DNA of 64,000 bases from Aquilaria yunnanensis (GCA_039654915.1 CM077593.1:115685413-115749412); one strand, 5' to 3'; shown: positions 37,776 to 53,003, numbered from the stretch's first letter. Notes: a model not told the origin generated them from the letters alone. Translations and numbers: made by a program.

Positions 37776-39547
37776 TAAGATTTTTCAAGGTGTTTTTAAA
37801 ACCAGAGGGAGGTAAGTGTAATTTTTAAAAAATTAGACATTTACTTTACTTTTTAGGAGTCACCACTAATCAATTTTTCTTAGGTGATCGGACCACTTAT
37901 ATGGTATATGAAAGGAATCGAATTTGAATGAAATATATCTATCTTTAGACTTTACCAAGTCCACTAAAACCAATTTACTTATAGATTTATTAAGTATTTT
38001 AATGCCTTAATTTAATTAATATTTGACTTCTTGAAAAGATTAAGTAAATTAAATTATTTAAATAATTGGATAACTAGTCTAAAATTATAATCCTCTATGT
38101 TATCAATTTTATTAAATTAATTTGTGGCTAAAACAACAAATAAATTTTCATATATTGCTTTATTTATGATTTTTTAAAAATTTTCATATATGTTTTAAAA
38201 ATTAGAATTGAAGATAAATTTTCATATGTTACTATAGTTTATGATTTTTTAGGTACCAATTAATTGTAAATATACACATTCTTTTAAAAATATATGTAAA
38301 TATATATAATAAAAAAAGAAATATAAAAAATAAACATGTCTTAAAATGGGTTGATGAATACTTCCCGAACTGATTACTCATGGGAAGAATTTGGGATTAA
38401 TTACACCCCAATCCAAACCCAGCCTATTGACATATTTATTTTGTGATAATCGTTACTAATAAAACATAACTTAAATTAAATAACTAGAATAAATCTATAA
38501 TTAAAATTAGTATTTGATGCAATTCATGACTTAAATTAAAAAAAAAATCACATGAAAATGACTTTTAGAATTCTTCCCCCCAAAAAATCCTTTGATAATT
38601 TTTATGATAAAAATATACTTATGTAATTTCAATCTGTTGGTAGTTTTTACACAATTATTGGATAATTTAAATTATTTTTTCTTCTCAGTAAATATAAAAA
38701 CTAACTTTAAAAAGTATTATAAAAATTGAAATTACCATAAAATGGGTAAAGTAAAATCTAAATTAGGATTCTAGAAATTTTAACAAATGGTATAAAATAG
38801 TACAGGGGAAAGTGTATATTCATAAACCTTAGCAATGTATTTTCGTGATTTATGTTGCTATCCATCAATATGTTACTATTACATTTTCATCCGTGATAAT
38901 GAAAACCTATAAATTTTACAATCAATGGATTATTTTACCTAAATAAAATTTTGTCTTTCAACTAAAATTGGTTCCAGGTAAAAAAAAGATGTAAACGAAA
39001 ACTTTACTTGCATTTTTATAGCAATGTGTTTTTAAGAATCGCTATCAATTAATTTTTCTATGTTAATTGAACACGTTATATGGTCTATGAAACCAATGAG
39101 ATTTGAACGAAATAAATCTATCTTAGGACTTTACCAAGTCCACGAAGAACAATTTACCTAAAATTTTATTAAGTATTTTAGCACCTTTCAATTAATTTTT
39201 GACTTCTTAAAAATATTAAGTTAAATTATTTAAATAATTGGATAATTAGCCTAAAATTTGATGCAATTCATGAATTAAATTAAAATAAAACAAAAATCAC
39301 ATGAAAATGATTAAGTAAATAATATTGTCAGTGACTAAATTACAAAACAGTAAGGAGATAGGGACTAAAATGAACAAACACATTAAAAGCAGGACCACAC
39401 AACAATTTGACCAAAGAGTTAAACGATTAGATCTGATTCTCTTATTTGTCCCAATTCTCTCACAGCGGCGGATCACCAAAGTCATCTTTGGCTTCCCGAA
39501 CAAAGTAGGCAAAACTAGGAAACACAACTTATTTGCCCCTTTTTCCC
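37776..39547. repeat. Two diverged copies of a roughly 400-bp segment
   Basis: The phrases 'gactttaccaagtccac', 'attaagtattttagc' or 'attaagtattttaatg', 'ttgacttctt' and 'ttaaataattggataa' follow each other in the same order at about 37920-38090 and 39110-39260, and partly again at 39895-40030. The first copy is preceded by 'ggagtcaccactaatc', reminiscent of the end of the Ogre-like LTR at 3290-3330 ('ggagtcgccaccaatc'). These are probably fragments of related LTRs. No gene seen. Confidence 0.55.
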
Positions 39548-39865
39548 GGGTTAGAAATTAGGGTTTATGATTTAGGGTTTAATGTTTGGGGTTTAGATTT
39601 AGTGCGTTTAGAGTTTAGGGTTTAGTGTTAAGGTTAAGGGTTAGGGTTAAGGTTTAGGGTTTTAGGTTTTAGGTTTAGAATTTAGGTTTATAGTTTAGGA
39701 ATTAAGGTTTAAAATTAGGGTTAGGGTTAAGGTTAGAGTTATATTAAGGGCCTAGGGTTAATGGTTAAAGTTATGTTAATGGTTTAAGGTTTAGGGTTAA
39801 AGTTTAAAGTTATATTAATGGTTTAAGATTTAGGGTTAAGGTTTAGGGTTAAAGTTATGTTTGGG
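39548..39865. repeat. Second telomere-like tract
   Basis: About 320 bp of 'agggtttagggtt', 'ttaaggtttaggg' and similar TTTAGGG-derived words, on the same strand as the first tract and followed by the same segmental repeat. The pair therefore appears to belong to a duplicated larger unit. Confidence 0.8.
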
Positions 39866-41225
39866 GTTTTTTTATACAATATTAATTTTTATTATGATTG
39901 ACATATTTATCAATTTTTAACTTATTAAAAAGATTAAGTAAATTAAATTATTTAAAAAATTAGATAACTAGCCTAAAATTATAATCCCCTGTATCATCTA
40001 TTTTATTTAAATAATTCATGGCTAAAACAACAAATAAATAAAAATTCAATAAAAATATAAATTACAAATGCTGTTGTGCCTGTCCTACAAACATAAAAAC
40101 CTTTTAGAAAAAAATAAATGGTTATCTTTACTAATCCACATGTCTATCTTTCCCTCAAAATAACTTTAAAATTTTTAAAAACCTATGAAAAAACCAGACA
40201 TTTACTTACCTTTTAAAATTAGAATACATCAATATGTCATGAAGATTGTTTCCTTTCATGATGACCGTCAAATATGGCTTAAATTAAATAACTAAATTAA
40301 ATCAATAGTTCAAATTTTCATGTTAGTATTTAATTCAATTCATGACTTAAATTAAAACGAAACAAAAAAATGCATGAAAATGAATAAGTAAATAATGTTG
40401 TCAGTAACTGAACTATAGGGACTAAAACAAACAAACACCTAAAAAGTAGGACTACACAACCGTTTGACCACAAAATCAACCGGAATGGCTTAGCCGATCA
40501 GGTTTGTCCAGGAAACTGAGAACGGGACGACGAGTGGCGGGGACCGACTTTAGACGGCTGAGGAAGATGAGAAGCAGCCTAATCAAGAAAAATCTGACCA
40601 CCCACAGACTAACGTGCCCCAAATCGCAACATCCTAGCAGTAGCAGCCACAACTACTGCATGCCGCCGACTGGCCGAATCGCAACATCCTAGCCAGCCCG
40701 TCGCGTAGCGACCCAAGCCCGTCACCAACGCCGCCTCCGCGCAACCAGCCTCGCCTGCCCGCCGTTGCTATGAATCAAAAAAGGGAGAAGAAGAAAAGAA
40801 ACTTCCCAGTCGACGCGACCCGTTTCTGGCCAATCGAAGACACACGACGGGAATATAGGGCTGGGCTATATGATTTCGCTTCGGTGCAGACTGGGTTGAT
40901 TCGATGAAGAAGAACAGAGGACAAAATTTCAGCAAGATGATAAGAAGCAAATTGATTCGAGAAGAAGAGATGCGATTTGAGGAAGAAGACCAACCTGTAA
41001 CCGGCCATATAAAGTTGACATCAGACTCACTCTTATGAGTCTTATCTGATATCAATTTGATGACCTATTAAGAAGAGAATAAATGTTTGGTATTAAAACG
41101 ATAAAAAAGTGAAAGTATAGTTGTCAAGAGTCATTATACCAAAGTCGCACTAAAATAATGGACGGTGGAGATTCATCGGTATCGCTCTAGGTCCTGTATT
41201 TTGGAATGTTCCCGTTCCACAACCA
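39866..41225. other. Segmental repeat remnant and GC-richer spacer, no gene recognised
   Basis: 39895-40450 repeats parts of 37990-38150 and 39260-39420 (for example 'tcatgacttaaattaaaa', 'gactaaaa.aaacaaacac', 'ggaccacacaac' against 'ggactacacaac'). From 40490 to 40780 the base composition becomes markedly GC-rich with several CpG. The short frames there (40504-40692 plus, 40768-41055 minus) match nothing I know. This may be a decayed promoter or gene remnant. Confidence 0.45.
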
Positions 41226-41247
41226 CCCCCCCCCCCCCCCCCCCCCC
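41226..41247. repeat. Poly-C tract (22 C)
   Basis: An uninterrupted run of 22 C, about 135 bp before the beta-glucosidase start codon. Such runs are rare in AT-rich plant DNA and its exact length is prone to sequencing error. Confidence 0.9.
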
Positions 41248-41380
41248 AGCAGTACTATCATGATTTAGAAAAAAAGAAAGTGGATTGAGTACGCACGAGC
41301 TTTACCTTGTAATAGACACTCCTCAAAATGATAGCTTAAGAATGCAGCGACAGAATCAGGTACTCTGCCCTCGCCGAGAC

Positions 41381-44638
<3,258 letters not shown>

Positions 44639-45231
44639 GAATCTTCGCCATTTCTGATGACATCAAAAATAATGAGAAATAAGGATCTATTAAGCACTGC
44701 AGATAGTTTTTCCACTGGAGGGCCCTGTCATCAAATATTCATTTTTATTCAATGTTGGGATCCTGCTATGTAAAGCCACATCAAGTTCTCAAAATTATCT
44801 CATGGGTTGAATCAAACGTGAAATTTGATGACTGGACCCTCTGGTGGCCGAAGAGGATCTGGAGCTCAGTGTAACATAGTAATTGCTCAATATCCTTTCT
44901 TCCCCAGTTGCCATAACTACAGTTTATGGGCATGTACACTGCATATATTTTGTTGACAATGCTGGTTGTATTTTATTGTGCATATCTGATAATCTCATTA
45001 TACTGGGACATCATCAGGCTGCCAATCTCGATCTGTTGTTCCACCATGGATATGATTTCTTCTGTTAGACTTGAAGAAAACAAGATACATTCTTTTCGAT
45101 TTCAAAACAGGAAATGACAGAGAACAATAATCGAAACCAACAAACGGAAGCATCAAGCAACAGAGAACGATTTGGAGGCGAGTGGTAGATGTGCCTGAAA
45201 ACGGAAGCAGCTCACGTGCTACGTTAATTCT
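44639..45231. other. 3' flank of the beta-glucosidase and spacer
   Basis: No further exon follows the stop at 44638. The overlapping short frames at 44883-45270 lie on opposite strands and match no family. The 3' untranslated region probably lies in the first few hundred bases. Confidence 0.5.
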
Positions 45232-46947
45232 AGAGGAATAAATGAACAGAGTATTTAGTGAATCATTCATGAATCGTTTGACGTGCGAGAGTTTGTTTAT
45301 ATTTGTTTATTTAGTTAAATGAACTAATATAAATAAATTTTTCTGTTCAATTAGTTAAATGAATGAACACGAATAAATTCTGTTTGTTTATTTATGTTTA
45401 GAAATAGTTTGGTTATGGCAAAAGGGACAATTTTGCCACTAAAGTTCTATTCCAGATAAATTTGCCACTAATATTTTTGAAATGGGCATATTTACCTTTA
45501 ATGTTCTGGAATATGAGGATATTTATCACTATGGCGGTTAGCAGTAGGAATATTCCGTTATTACAAAGAATATTTTGTCAAAGTGGGCATGAGTTGGATA
45601 ATCCACTTTTGCATTAACCAATAAATGGCATATTTGTCATCAATATTTTTAAAAGGGGCAGTTTTACTATTAATGTTTTCAAAACGGATAGTTTTGCCAT
45701 AAAATTTTGTTACCAGTAATTGTGGCGATACTAGTAAATGAAGTGGGAGATTGTCTAATGACAGTAGATTGCGCACGACACATGACACGCAACAATTGGC
45801 CAGCACTCATGGTGGGCAAGCAATAATTGTCCAATAATTAATGCTATTCGAGTTGAGCAAATTTATAAGTTTGGGTTGCTGTGGTTAGGATTAAGGCTGG
45901 CGTTATAAGTGCGGCAGTTGTGTGAGTTAGTTGAAGGGAAATCGTGATGGAAGAATTTGTTAGTGCACTTCTCTGGCCTTCCATTTCCAGCGGGTTAAGG
46001 ATGCCAAGTTGGAGATAGTGGCTCTGGTGTTAGAGATGAAAGATTAAAGTGAAAAATAGGAGAAAAAAAAAATACAACTTGAGTGACTATATAACAAATG
46101 TTCCTTTTTACCATTTCCACATGTGCCTCCATGTATGCTCCATGTTGACAAAATACTGCCATATCAGCACTTTGTTAATATGTTTTGACATGTCACTAAC
46201 GATAGTGGCAAATATGTTCATTTCAAAAACATTAGTGGCAAATTTCTCTAAAATAGAACTTTAGTGGCAAAACTACTCCGGACCCTATACTTTAGTGGCA
46301 AAATTGTCCTTTTTGCCGTTTGGTTATTGTTGTTTGTTTGTCTATTTATATTTTAGGTATACATTTATTATCATATATTTTATATATCATATATATTTAT
46401 TAATTTCTACTTACTCCACACACACATGATTATACTTTAATCTCTCTTAAATTAATCTATTCTTTTTGTTTCACCATACCTAATTGGTCATTCCTTCACA
46501 ATGTGAACTTGCTACTTCACCAAATCAAGCCCTATAGCCATAACTCATAATCTTTCTTATCATCGCCTATTGTCCCATCGGCCATTACTAGACTCGCTCC
46601 AATTCAGATTTGTGGCAGGTATACTAAACTAGACTAGCTCCAAATATTTTTATGCATGGTTTCTTTGTAGATTTATGAAACTAGAAATAGGGTTTTCTAG
46701 GTTTTGGAAATATGTTCATTCACTTATATTTGAGTTGTTTAGAGTTCATAAACATATTCGTTCGTTTGAGTCATGCTAGTACTATAATAAATGAACGAAC
46801 ACGAACAAATATGAACACTGTTTAGTAGTAAATTGATGAACACAAATAGAGAAGTTGTATCCATTTATTTTTCGTGTTTGTATTTGTTAAAAGTTAAACG
46901 AACGGACATGAATATAACTTATTCATGTTCGTTCAATTTGTTTACAA
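45232..46947. mobile_element. hAT-like element (copy 2), split by a MULE
   Basis: 45232-45416 plus 46328-46947 together align along their whole length to the complete copy at 63128-63747. Shared phrases include 'tttgtttatttagttaaat', 'atatcatatat.tttatta', 'ccaattcagat' and the final 'ttcaatt.atttacaa'. The break falls at 'gtttggttat', where the MULE at 45417-46317 was inserted. No clean 8-bp target duplication was found for this copy, so the ends carry some uncertainty. Confidence 0.75.
45417..46317. mobile_element. Non-autonomous MULE (901 bp) nested in the hAT element
   Basis: Ends are GGCAAAAGGGACAATTTTGC and, inverted, GGCAAAAAGGACAATTTTGC, both followed by 'cactaaagt'. Inverted similarity continues with repeated 'atttgccactaat' words for over 100 bp. 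The flanking sequence GTTTGGTTAT is repeated exactly on both sides (45407-45416 and 46318-46327): a 9-bp MULE duplication plus one shared base. The empty site is present in the related hAT copy near 63289. The interior has no recognisable gene. Confidence 0.9.
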
Positions 46948-47965
46948 CTATAATCAGTTCCTTCTTGTTTGCATGAAACAAGAACCACCCAACTTGGATA
47001 TGCTTTTGAGTGGCCGGAGCCACTTCACAGTTTTTCCAAAAAAAAGGGACTAAAAAACAGAAAAATAAAATGCAAAAGAATGGATAGAAATGATTAAGCA
47101 AAGCTTGGGTAGGACAAAAAATCAATCATAACCATTTTTATTGGGTTGAGTAAAAGTTAATGATGAGTCACATGTTGGTTTCATGGTTGAAAAACTCATA
47201 AATTTTTTAGTTGGTTTTGGTTTCATATGAAAATAACCTAGGAGCTATCATTAAATTTTACCTAACCCAAGAAAAATGGTTCAGGTTAAATATATTATAA
47301 GATTTATAATATTACAACTGAAACCAATCTGAAATGAAATCAAATTGAAGATGTATATATTTAGATATATTATATGATTTATGATATTACATATTTATCC
47401 ATACATTCATTTATTAAAAGGTATATTATGGGTTTCTTTTTGTCTTTTAGTTTGAAACACAAGACTTGGGGTATCACAATTGACCTTCGTAGTCTGAATT
47501 ACATGTGTTTTTAAACTTATAACTAGTTGTGAATTGTGCTAAATATTTTTTAATGTAATAAATGTTAATGGATTCAATTATTTTCAACTTTTCATTTATT
47601 GTTTTAGTTAAAATTTTATATGAATTTATAGCTACTATAGGTATACGATAATGCAACTCAAAAGAACCGAGACTGAGAAAAAAAAAAAAAAGACCAAATC
47701 ATGGGTGTAGTTCTTTTCAATTCTTGGATTGTGTTGATTTTTTTTTTTTTTTGAATCGTGACCATTTCGAATGAGTTGGTTCCACCTAAAACCTGACCCA
47801 AGTAGACTCACCCTAAATTCGGTTACCTGCATGATAAAAATTTTAAGATTTATGGCAGAAACATCAGTACATTAACAGTTCAGTGACTACTAAGTGAGTT
47901 AACTCATTCGAATCTTTTACATAAAAGAAGGGGAGAATAAACGAAGACCGTGGGGGACAGCGGGG
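46948..47965. other. Spacer before the ADAL gene
   Basis: AT-rich, with poly-A/poly-T runs near 47680 and 47740 and no recognisable gene or transposon border. The last 60-100 bp before 47966 probably hold the ADAL 5' leader. Confidence 0.5.
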
Positions 47966-50355
47966 ATGGATTGGTGGTCGTCAATGCCGAAGATAGAGCT
48001 CCATGCCCATCTCAATGGCTCTATCAGAGACTCTACTCTCCTGTAATTTCTATTCCTTCCCATTTCCATCTCTTATTCTCTCTTTTGCTGCGTTTGCTCC
48101 ACTCTTCACGTTCTACAGGGAAATCCAAAACTTCTCTTTGTTTTTTCTGTGGTTAACTTAATTCAACTGGGTATGATGATTTTTGGGCAGGGAACTTGCG
48201 AGCGATCTGGGTGAGAAGGGACTCATAGATTTCTCTGACGTCGAGCATGCCATCAGGAAAAGTATGAATTTTTGTTTCTGTCATCGTTTTGTTTTAATTA
48301 GCTGCCTCAGTTGTTTTAATGGCGGACTCGTTTATGGTTCCATGGATATGTTGTTTTTGGTTGAATCATTACTGTATTATGCTTTACGAATCAGATAACG
48401 AACATAAGTATGTTCTGTGAGGCTTCGATGATTGGAAGGTTGACTTTAAAGTAGGCATTTTGTTTGTTCTTTATTTCACAGATGACCGTTCTTTGCGTGA
48501 GGTTTTCAAGTTGTTCGATGTCATCCACATTCTCACTACAGATCACTCCACGGTTACACGAATCACGAGAGAAGTGAGTAGATTTTCTATTGCACTTGAT
48601 GCTTTAGAGCAATACATCTGTGATGGTTTCTCACTATTTGGCATCCCAATGTAACAGGTTGTCGAAGATTTTGCTTCTGAGAATGTTGTGTATGTAGAGC
48701 TAAGAACAACCCCTAAGGTAGAAGCATTAGGGTTACTAGTTATAAGTTGTCTGTTCATATTGTATTTTGGTAATACATGGAGGAACTCATTAGTTTAGAT
48801 AGATACACGGTGGAACTCATTAGTTCTGTTTCAAACAGAGAAATGATAGCAGAGGAATGACCAAGCGCTCTTACATGGAGGCTGTGTTGGAGGGTTTGAA
48901 AGCTGTTGATGTGGTTGATGTTGATTTTGCTCCTCATGAGATGAAGGCTAATTTGTCTGCCATCCACAATGCAAATGGTGTAATCGCCAGGAAAAAGATA
49001 TATGTTAGACTTCTTCTCAGTATTGACCGTGGGGAGAGCACAGAAGCTGCCATGGAAACCGTAAGCTATGAATAAGTCACTGATAGAATTGCTTCATCAG
49101 GTTGTTCAAGACTTCAAGTTATTATGTGTATGATTTCTCTTGCTCCAAATTGCAGATCATGCTTGCACTGGAAATGAGAGATTCAGGAGTTACTGGAATC
49201 GACCTGTCTGGAAAACCTTTCGTGGGTGAATGGTACTTCTCATTTTCTATATTTTACTAAGGACTTTCGTTTTGACAGACCAATGAGCTTTTACCGGTCT
49301 TTTTTTGCTTTATATAGCACATCTTGGATGGTTATGAACTGTACTACCATTTTCAACTCGGTATTACTTTGCATTTGAGACAGGAATACTTTCTTACCAG
49401 CATTGAGGTTTGCTAAGGAGCAAGGTCTTTATGTGACTCTTCATTGTGGAGAGGTGTATTTCAGTATTATATTGTGCTGAAGTGATTTTTAATTCTGCTG
49501 ATTCTCTTCAGTGAGCGTACCTTGACAATTTTAGTTTCAAATCTTAGTGCTTGTAGGTTCCTAACAAGGAGGAAATCAATGCAATGCTAGATTTTCACCC
49601 TCAGAGGATTGGCCATGCTTGCTACTTTGAGGATGAAGAATGGAAAAAGCTGAAAGCATTACAAATCCCGGTTAGATGCCTTGATGCTTGTCATGATTTT
49701 CGTCAGTAAACTAGCTGCAGTAACAAGTTGCGTAGGCGTGTAGCTTGATTTTCTCTGGTTTTTACAATGTCGTAGGGTTTATTCATTTAGAAAATTTTGC
49801 TGTTAATATTATTTTTCTTCATTTTTTATGTTTCTAAAGTTACCAATCATTGCAGGTTGAGATTTGCTTGACATCCAATATCACAACACAATCAGTTCCT
49901 TCAATTGAGCTTCATCACTTTGGTGAGATTTTATATCACCTTAAATTTCTAACCATATGATCAGCAAAAGCTTGTGCGTGCGGTTTCACCTCCATCTGAT
50001 GCTTCTCTTGTATTGTATGTTGTCATGCAGCTGATCTCTTCAACAATAAGCACCCATTGATACTGTGCACGGATGACTCAGGGGTTTTTTCTACCAGTCT
50101 TTCCAGGGAGTATTATCTTGCAGCCTCGACTTTTGGTAGATTCTAGCTCACTAGTATTTGTGAAGGATACATAGAGGTCATTAACATTACCAGTATTCAG
50201 TACTGATGCTTCATTCCGGTCCTTGAATAGGTATTGGGGAGGTTGAAATGTTTCAGCTTGCCAGAAGTGCAATCGAATTTATATTTGCCGATGATGCGGT
50301 AAAGCAGAAACTGAGAATGATTTTCAAGTCAGCTGCAGAAAAGCTAGAGCCATGA
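47966..50355 (+). CDS. MAPDA: N6-methyl-AMP deaminase-like protein (ADAL/MAPDA), 11 exons, 359 aa
   Basis: Zinc-dependent deaminase of the adenosine/AMP deaminase superfamily. Plant and animal ADAL proteins convert N6-methyl-AMP from m6A-RNA breakdown to IMP in the cytosol. Exons: 47966-48042, 48191-48261, 48482-48573, 48658-48717, 48839-49060, 49156-49232, 49384-49453, 49557-49670, 49856-49922, 50031-50135, 50231-50355. They total 1080 nt in one frame with GT-AG borders. Metal and catalytic motifs: KIELHAHLNGS (His13, His15), LHCGE (His220, Glu223) and LCTDDSG (Asp298). Also typical: VYVELRTTPK, MTKRSYMEAV, RKKIYVRLLLSIDR, HRIGHA replaced by QRIGHA, and LTSN. The length matches plant homologues (about 355 aa). 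The first ATG puts the metal motif within 15 residues, as in the family. No targeting peptide. Nothing looks broken. Confidence 0.95.
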
Positions 50356-51002
50356 GTCTTTTTCTTTGGGGGGTACCTGTTACTCTTGCAGCATGTTTTG
50401 CTCGTAGCGACGTCAAGCTGCTAGCATTTTTAGTTTTATTTCAGGGCAACTTAACAGTCCACTGCTGGTATTCCAGTTTGGTTCTTGCAACTGAACTTTC
50501 TTCTCTCCTATTTTCCTTCCTATAATTATCCCCTTAAGCAAAGTCTTGGGTTTGGACTTTGTAAATTGAGAAGCAGAATTTGGGAGTGGAGAAATAGACT
50601 TTGAGAGTTTTTCCTCTAAGTGGGGATTGACCTGGCTACGATCCAGATTCGTTCGGCCCCATACGACTATTCGATAGTGCAGCTTTTGCACTGGTGGAAA
50701 AGGGATTTACTGAATAACAAAAGCAGCTATAAGAGAGCAGCACCCTTCGACTCCGCAGCAAGAGAAGATCTATGCCTGGCGAAGTAAGGCCCAACAGTGG
50801 ACTGGGTTCCTAACGTAGTCGGAGGACAAGCATAAGTAGAAGTACAAAACCTAGAGTTAATATAATCCAAAGAGTTAAAGAGGAAAAAAAAATGAAAAAC
50901 AATCCATGGATGCAAAAAGTTTCGGATAAGTTTACCTAGACAGTCTCTGATAGAAGCTCTGCTTTTATCAACATAAAATTAAAAAGGCAATTCGATTTCA
51001 TT
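50356..51002. other. 3' flank of ADAL and spacer
   Basis: Contains the likely ADAL 3' untranslated region. The minus-strand frames at 50413-50691 and 50727-50915 have no family resemblance. Confidence 0.5.
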
Positions 51003-51318
51003 TTAGTCAACTAAATTTAAAATGATTTATGTTTACTCTTACACTTTTTTTACTTGAAATCAATTTTATTTGAAAAATAATATTATGTGGATATAATAAT
51101 TTATTAAAAATATAATTTTTATAAGGTTTATTTAAATTTATAAATTTTTTCTTTTTAATGGCTAAAAAAATTCTTAAAAATTTAATAGTATTATAAAAAT
51201 TTACTTTCAAATAGATTATTATATCTATATAATATTGAATTTTAAATAAAATTTGTTTTGAATAAAAAAGGTGTAAACATAAAAATAATTTATTTTATAT
51301 TAAGTAGACTTAAAATTA
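51003..51318. repeat. AT-rich foldback (palindromic) element, about 315 bp
   Basis: The left arm ('gtttactcttacactttttt', 'aataatattatgtggatata') is the imperfect reverse complement of the right arm ('tatctatataatattgaatt', 'aaaaaaggtgtaaac'), around a centre near 51170. On transcription it would form a long hairpin. Just outside, 'agaagctctgc.tttatca' occurs as a direct repeat (about 50953 and 51393). Confidence 0.65.
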
Positions 51319-51959
51319 AAGTAAATTGGGTGAAAAATCTACATCTCTCCATGACCATAAAAGAAAAAGCAACTAAATATATTTTATGTAAGAGAAGCTC
51401 TGCATTTATCACCGCAAAATTAAAATCTTCCTCTCTCCAAAACCGTTAAAAGAAAAATAAATAAATATATTTTGTAACGTCCCTCTGTTTTTTTCCCCGG
51501 GCTGGGTAATGTTTTGACCTTTTCTTTTTTTTTTTAACTGAATGTTTTGACTTTTTTAGTAGCAGATGATATCATCTCGATTATATGTTTCTTTAGGTGC
51601 GAAATGGCTCACCCACATGCGTACAAAAAATTTTATGCATAAAAAAAATTTAGCATAATATTTTTTTTTTGTAGCTTACCTTATACAATTAGGCTGCTAA
51701 AATTTATGCATAAAAATGTAACTATGGGAAGGAAGTATTAGAGATTATATACACAAGAGTGTGTAAGAACTCCTAACTGAAATATTAGTCATCAGATGCC
51801 TTCCTCTTACGAGAAAATTTTCCTCTTAAATTTTTCAAGGAAGTGAAACGTAGAAGATTGCTATGATTTTGCTTTGGGTAATAGGACATCCGCATATAAT
51901 TTCATATTAGTAAATCCTATAAACCTATGTGTTAAGTAATTTTTGCTTCAATTATTTTC
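51319..51959. other. AT-rich spacer, no gene seen
   Basis: Contains poly-T runs (51522-51535, 51660-51672) and no recognisable feature. Confidence 0.5.
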
Positions 51960-52556
51960 AAGTAAATTGCATAAATGGTCTATAACTTTTAATCATTGTT
52001 TCCTTTTAGTCCCTAGCATATTGGATAGTCTATTTTTGTCCCAAATCTATTAAAATTGTTTCATTTTGGTCTCTCACCAAATGAAATTCATTAACTCAAA
52101 ATAATTATCTAACAGAAACTTTTGAAATTTTAATTTAAATATTTGGTAATTATTTTATAGTAAATTTAAACAATTTAATGTTTTTTGACAATAAATAGAT
52201 AATTTAAATTAGTAGTTTTTTATTTTTAAATGAAATAAATTCAATTTACAGAGAGAAAAAAAGTAATTTTAAATTTTTATTTACTGTAAAAAAATTATTG
52301 CATAGATTAAATTTATTGTAAGATAGTTACCGGATAGTTTAAATTATAATCTAAAAAAATGTTATCAGGTAAATACTTTGAGACAACAAATTTCATCAAA
52401 TTGGGACCAAAATAAAACATTTTCAATAGATTTAGGACTAAAATGAAACGTTTTAAATAGGTTTAGGACTAAAAGAACTAAAACAATACATTTAATAGGT
52501 TAGAGACTAAAAGAAAATAATAATTAAAGGTTGAGAACCATTTATAAAATTTACTT
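51960..52556. mobile_element. TIR element (about 600 bp), MULE- or MITE-like
   Basis: The left end AAGTAAATTGCATAAATGGT matches the inverted right end AAGTAAATTTTATAAATGGT. Similarity runs on through 'cttttagtccctagcatatt' against 'cttttagtctctaacctatt', about 130 bp each side. AT-rich, non-coding. No exact target duplication was found, so the superfamily is uncertain. Confidence 0.65.
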
Positions 52557-52931
52557 CTTAATTCATCGTACTGCTGGGCAATTATTCGAAAATCCTAGTA
52601 GAAATTATTGTAGAAGTTATTCATGAGTTTTTCTTTATAGAAGTTATTGTAGCTTGAGCATCATTCTTTTTATTTTGTACAGTGTAAACTTGTACTAGCG
52701 TACTTTTTTTTTTTAAAAAAAAAGGTGTTTCGAGCCTCACATCAACAATATAAATATAAGTTTTTTCTTTTTATGACATGTCTCAATAAAAGCACATAAA
52801 TATAATTTTCAGTACAATTTTTTATAACAGGTCTATAAAAGTGCAAAATGGACATAAATATAAAATTTCAAGTATATTTTTTTATAACATGCCTCGATAA
52901 AAGTCCAAACTGGTGGGTGCAAAGGGGCACT

Positions 52932-53003
52932 TGAACCCAACGTGAACCGAACATGCAACCTTCTGATCTGTAGTCAGACGTGCTACCATTGCTCCACGGA
53001 TCC
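52932..53003 (-). pseudogene. Decayed tRNA-Trp-like gene with anticodon ACA
   Basis: The minus strand begins GGATCCGTGGAGCAATGGTA and ends in a 3' GGGTTC stem arm plus discriminator A, 72 nt, as in plant nuclear tRNA-Trp. The anticodon stem TCTGA/TCAGA is intact but the loop reads CTACAGA, so the anticodon is ACA rather than CCA. The T-stem has an A-C mismatch (GCATG/CACGT) and the B-box-like segment reads GTTCGGTTC where a conserved A is expected. D-arm and T-arm changes from the usual GCGC, GCGTG and GTCGG are of CpG-decay type. No T-run terminator follows directly. I read it as a tRNA-Trp pseudogene rather than a working tRNA. Confidence 0.75.

Noticed and set aside
47966..50355. Classical adenosine deaminase or AMP deaminase
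   Set aside because: Length, MTKRSYMEAV and RTTPK motifs and the short N terminus fit the ADAL/MAPDA branch; the long AMP deaminase N-terminal region is absent.
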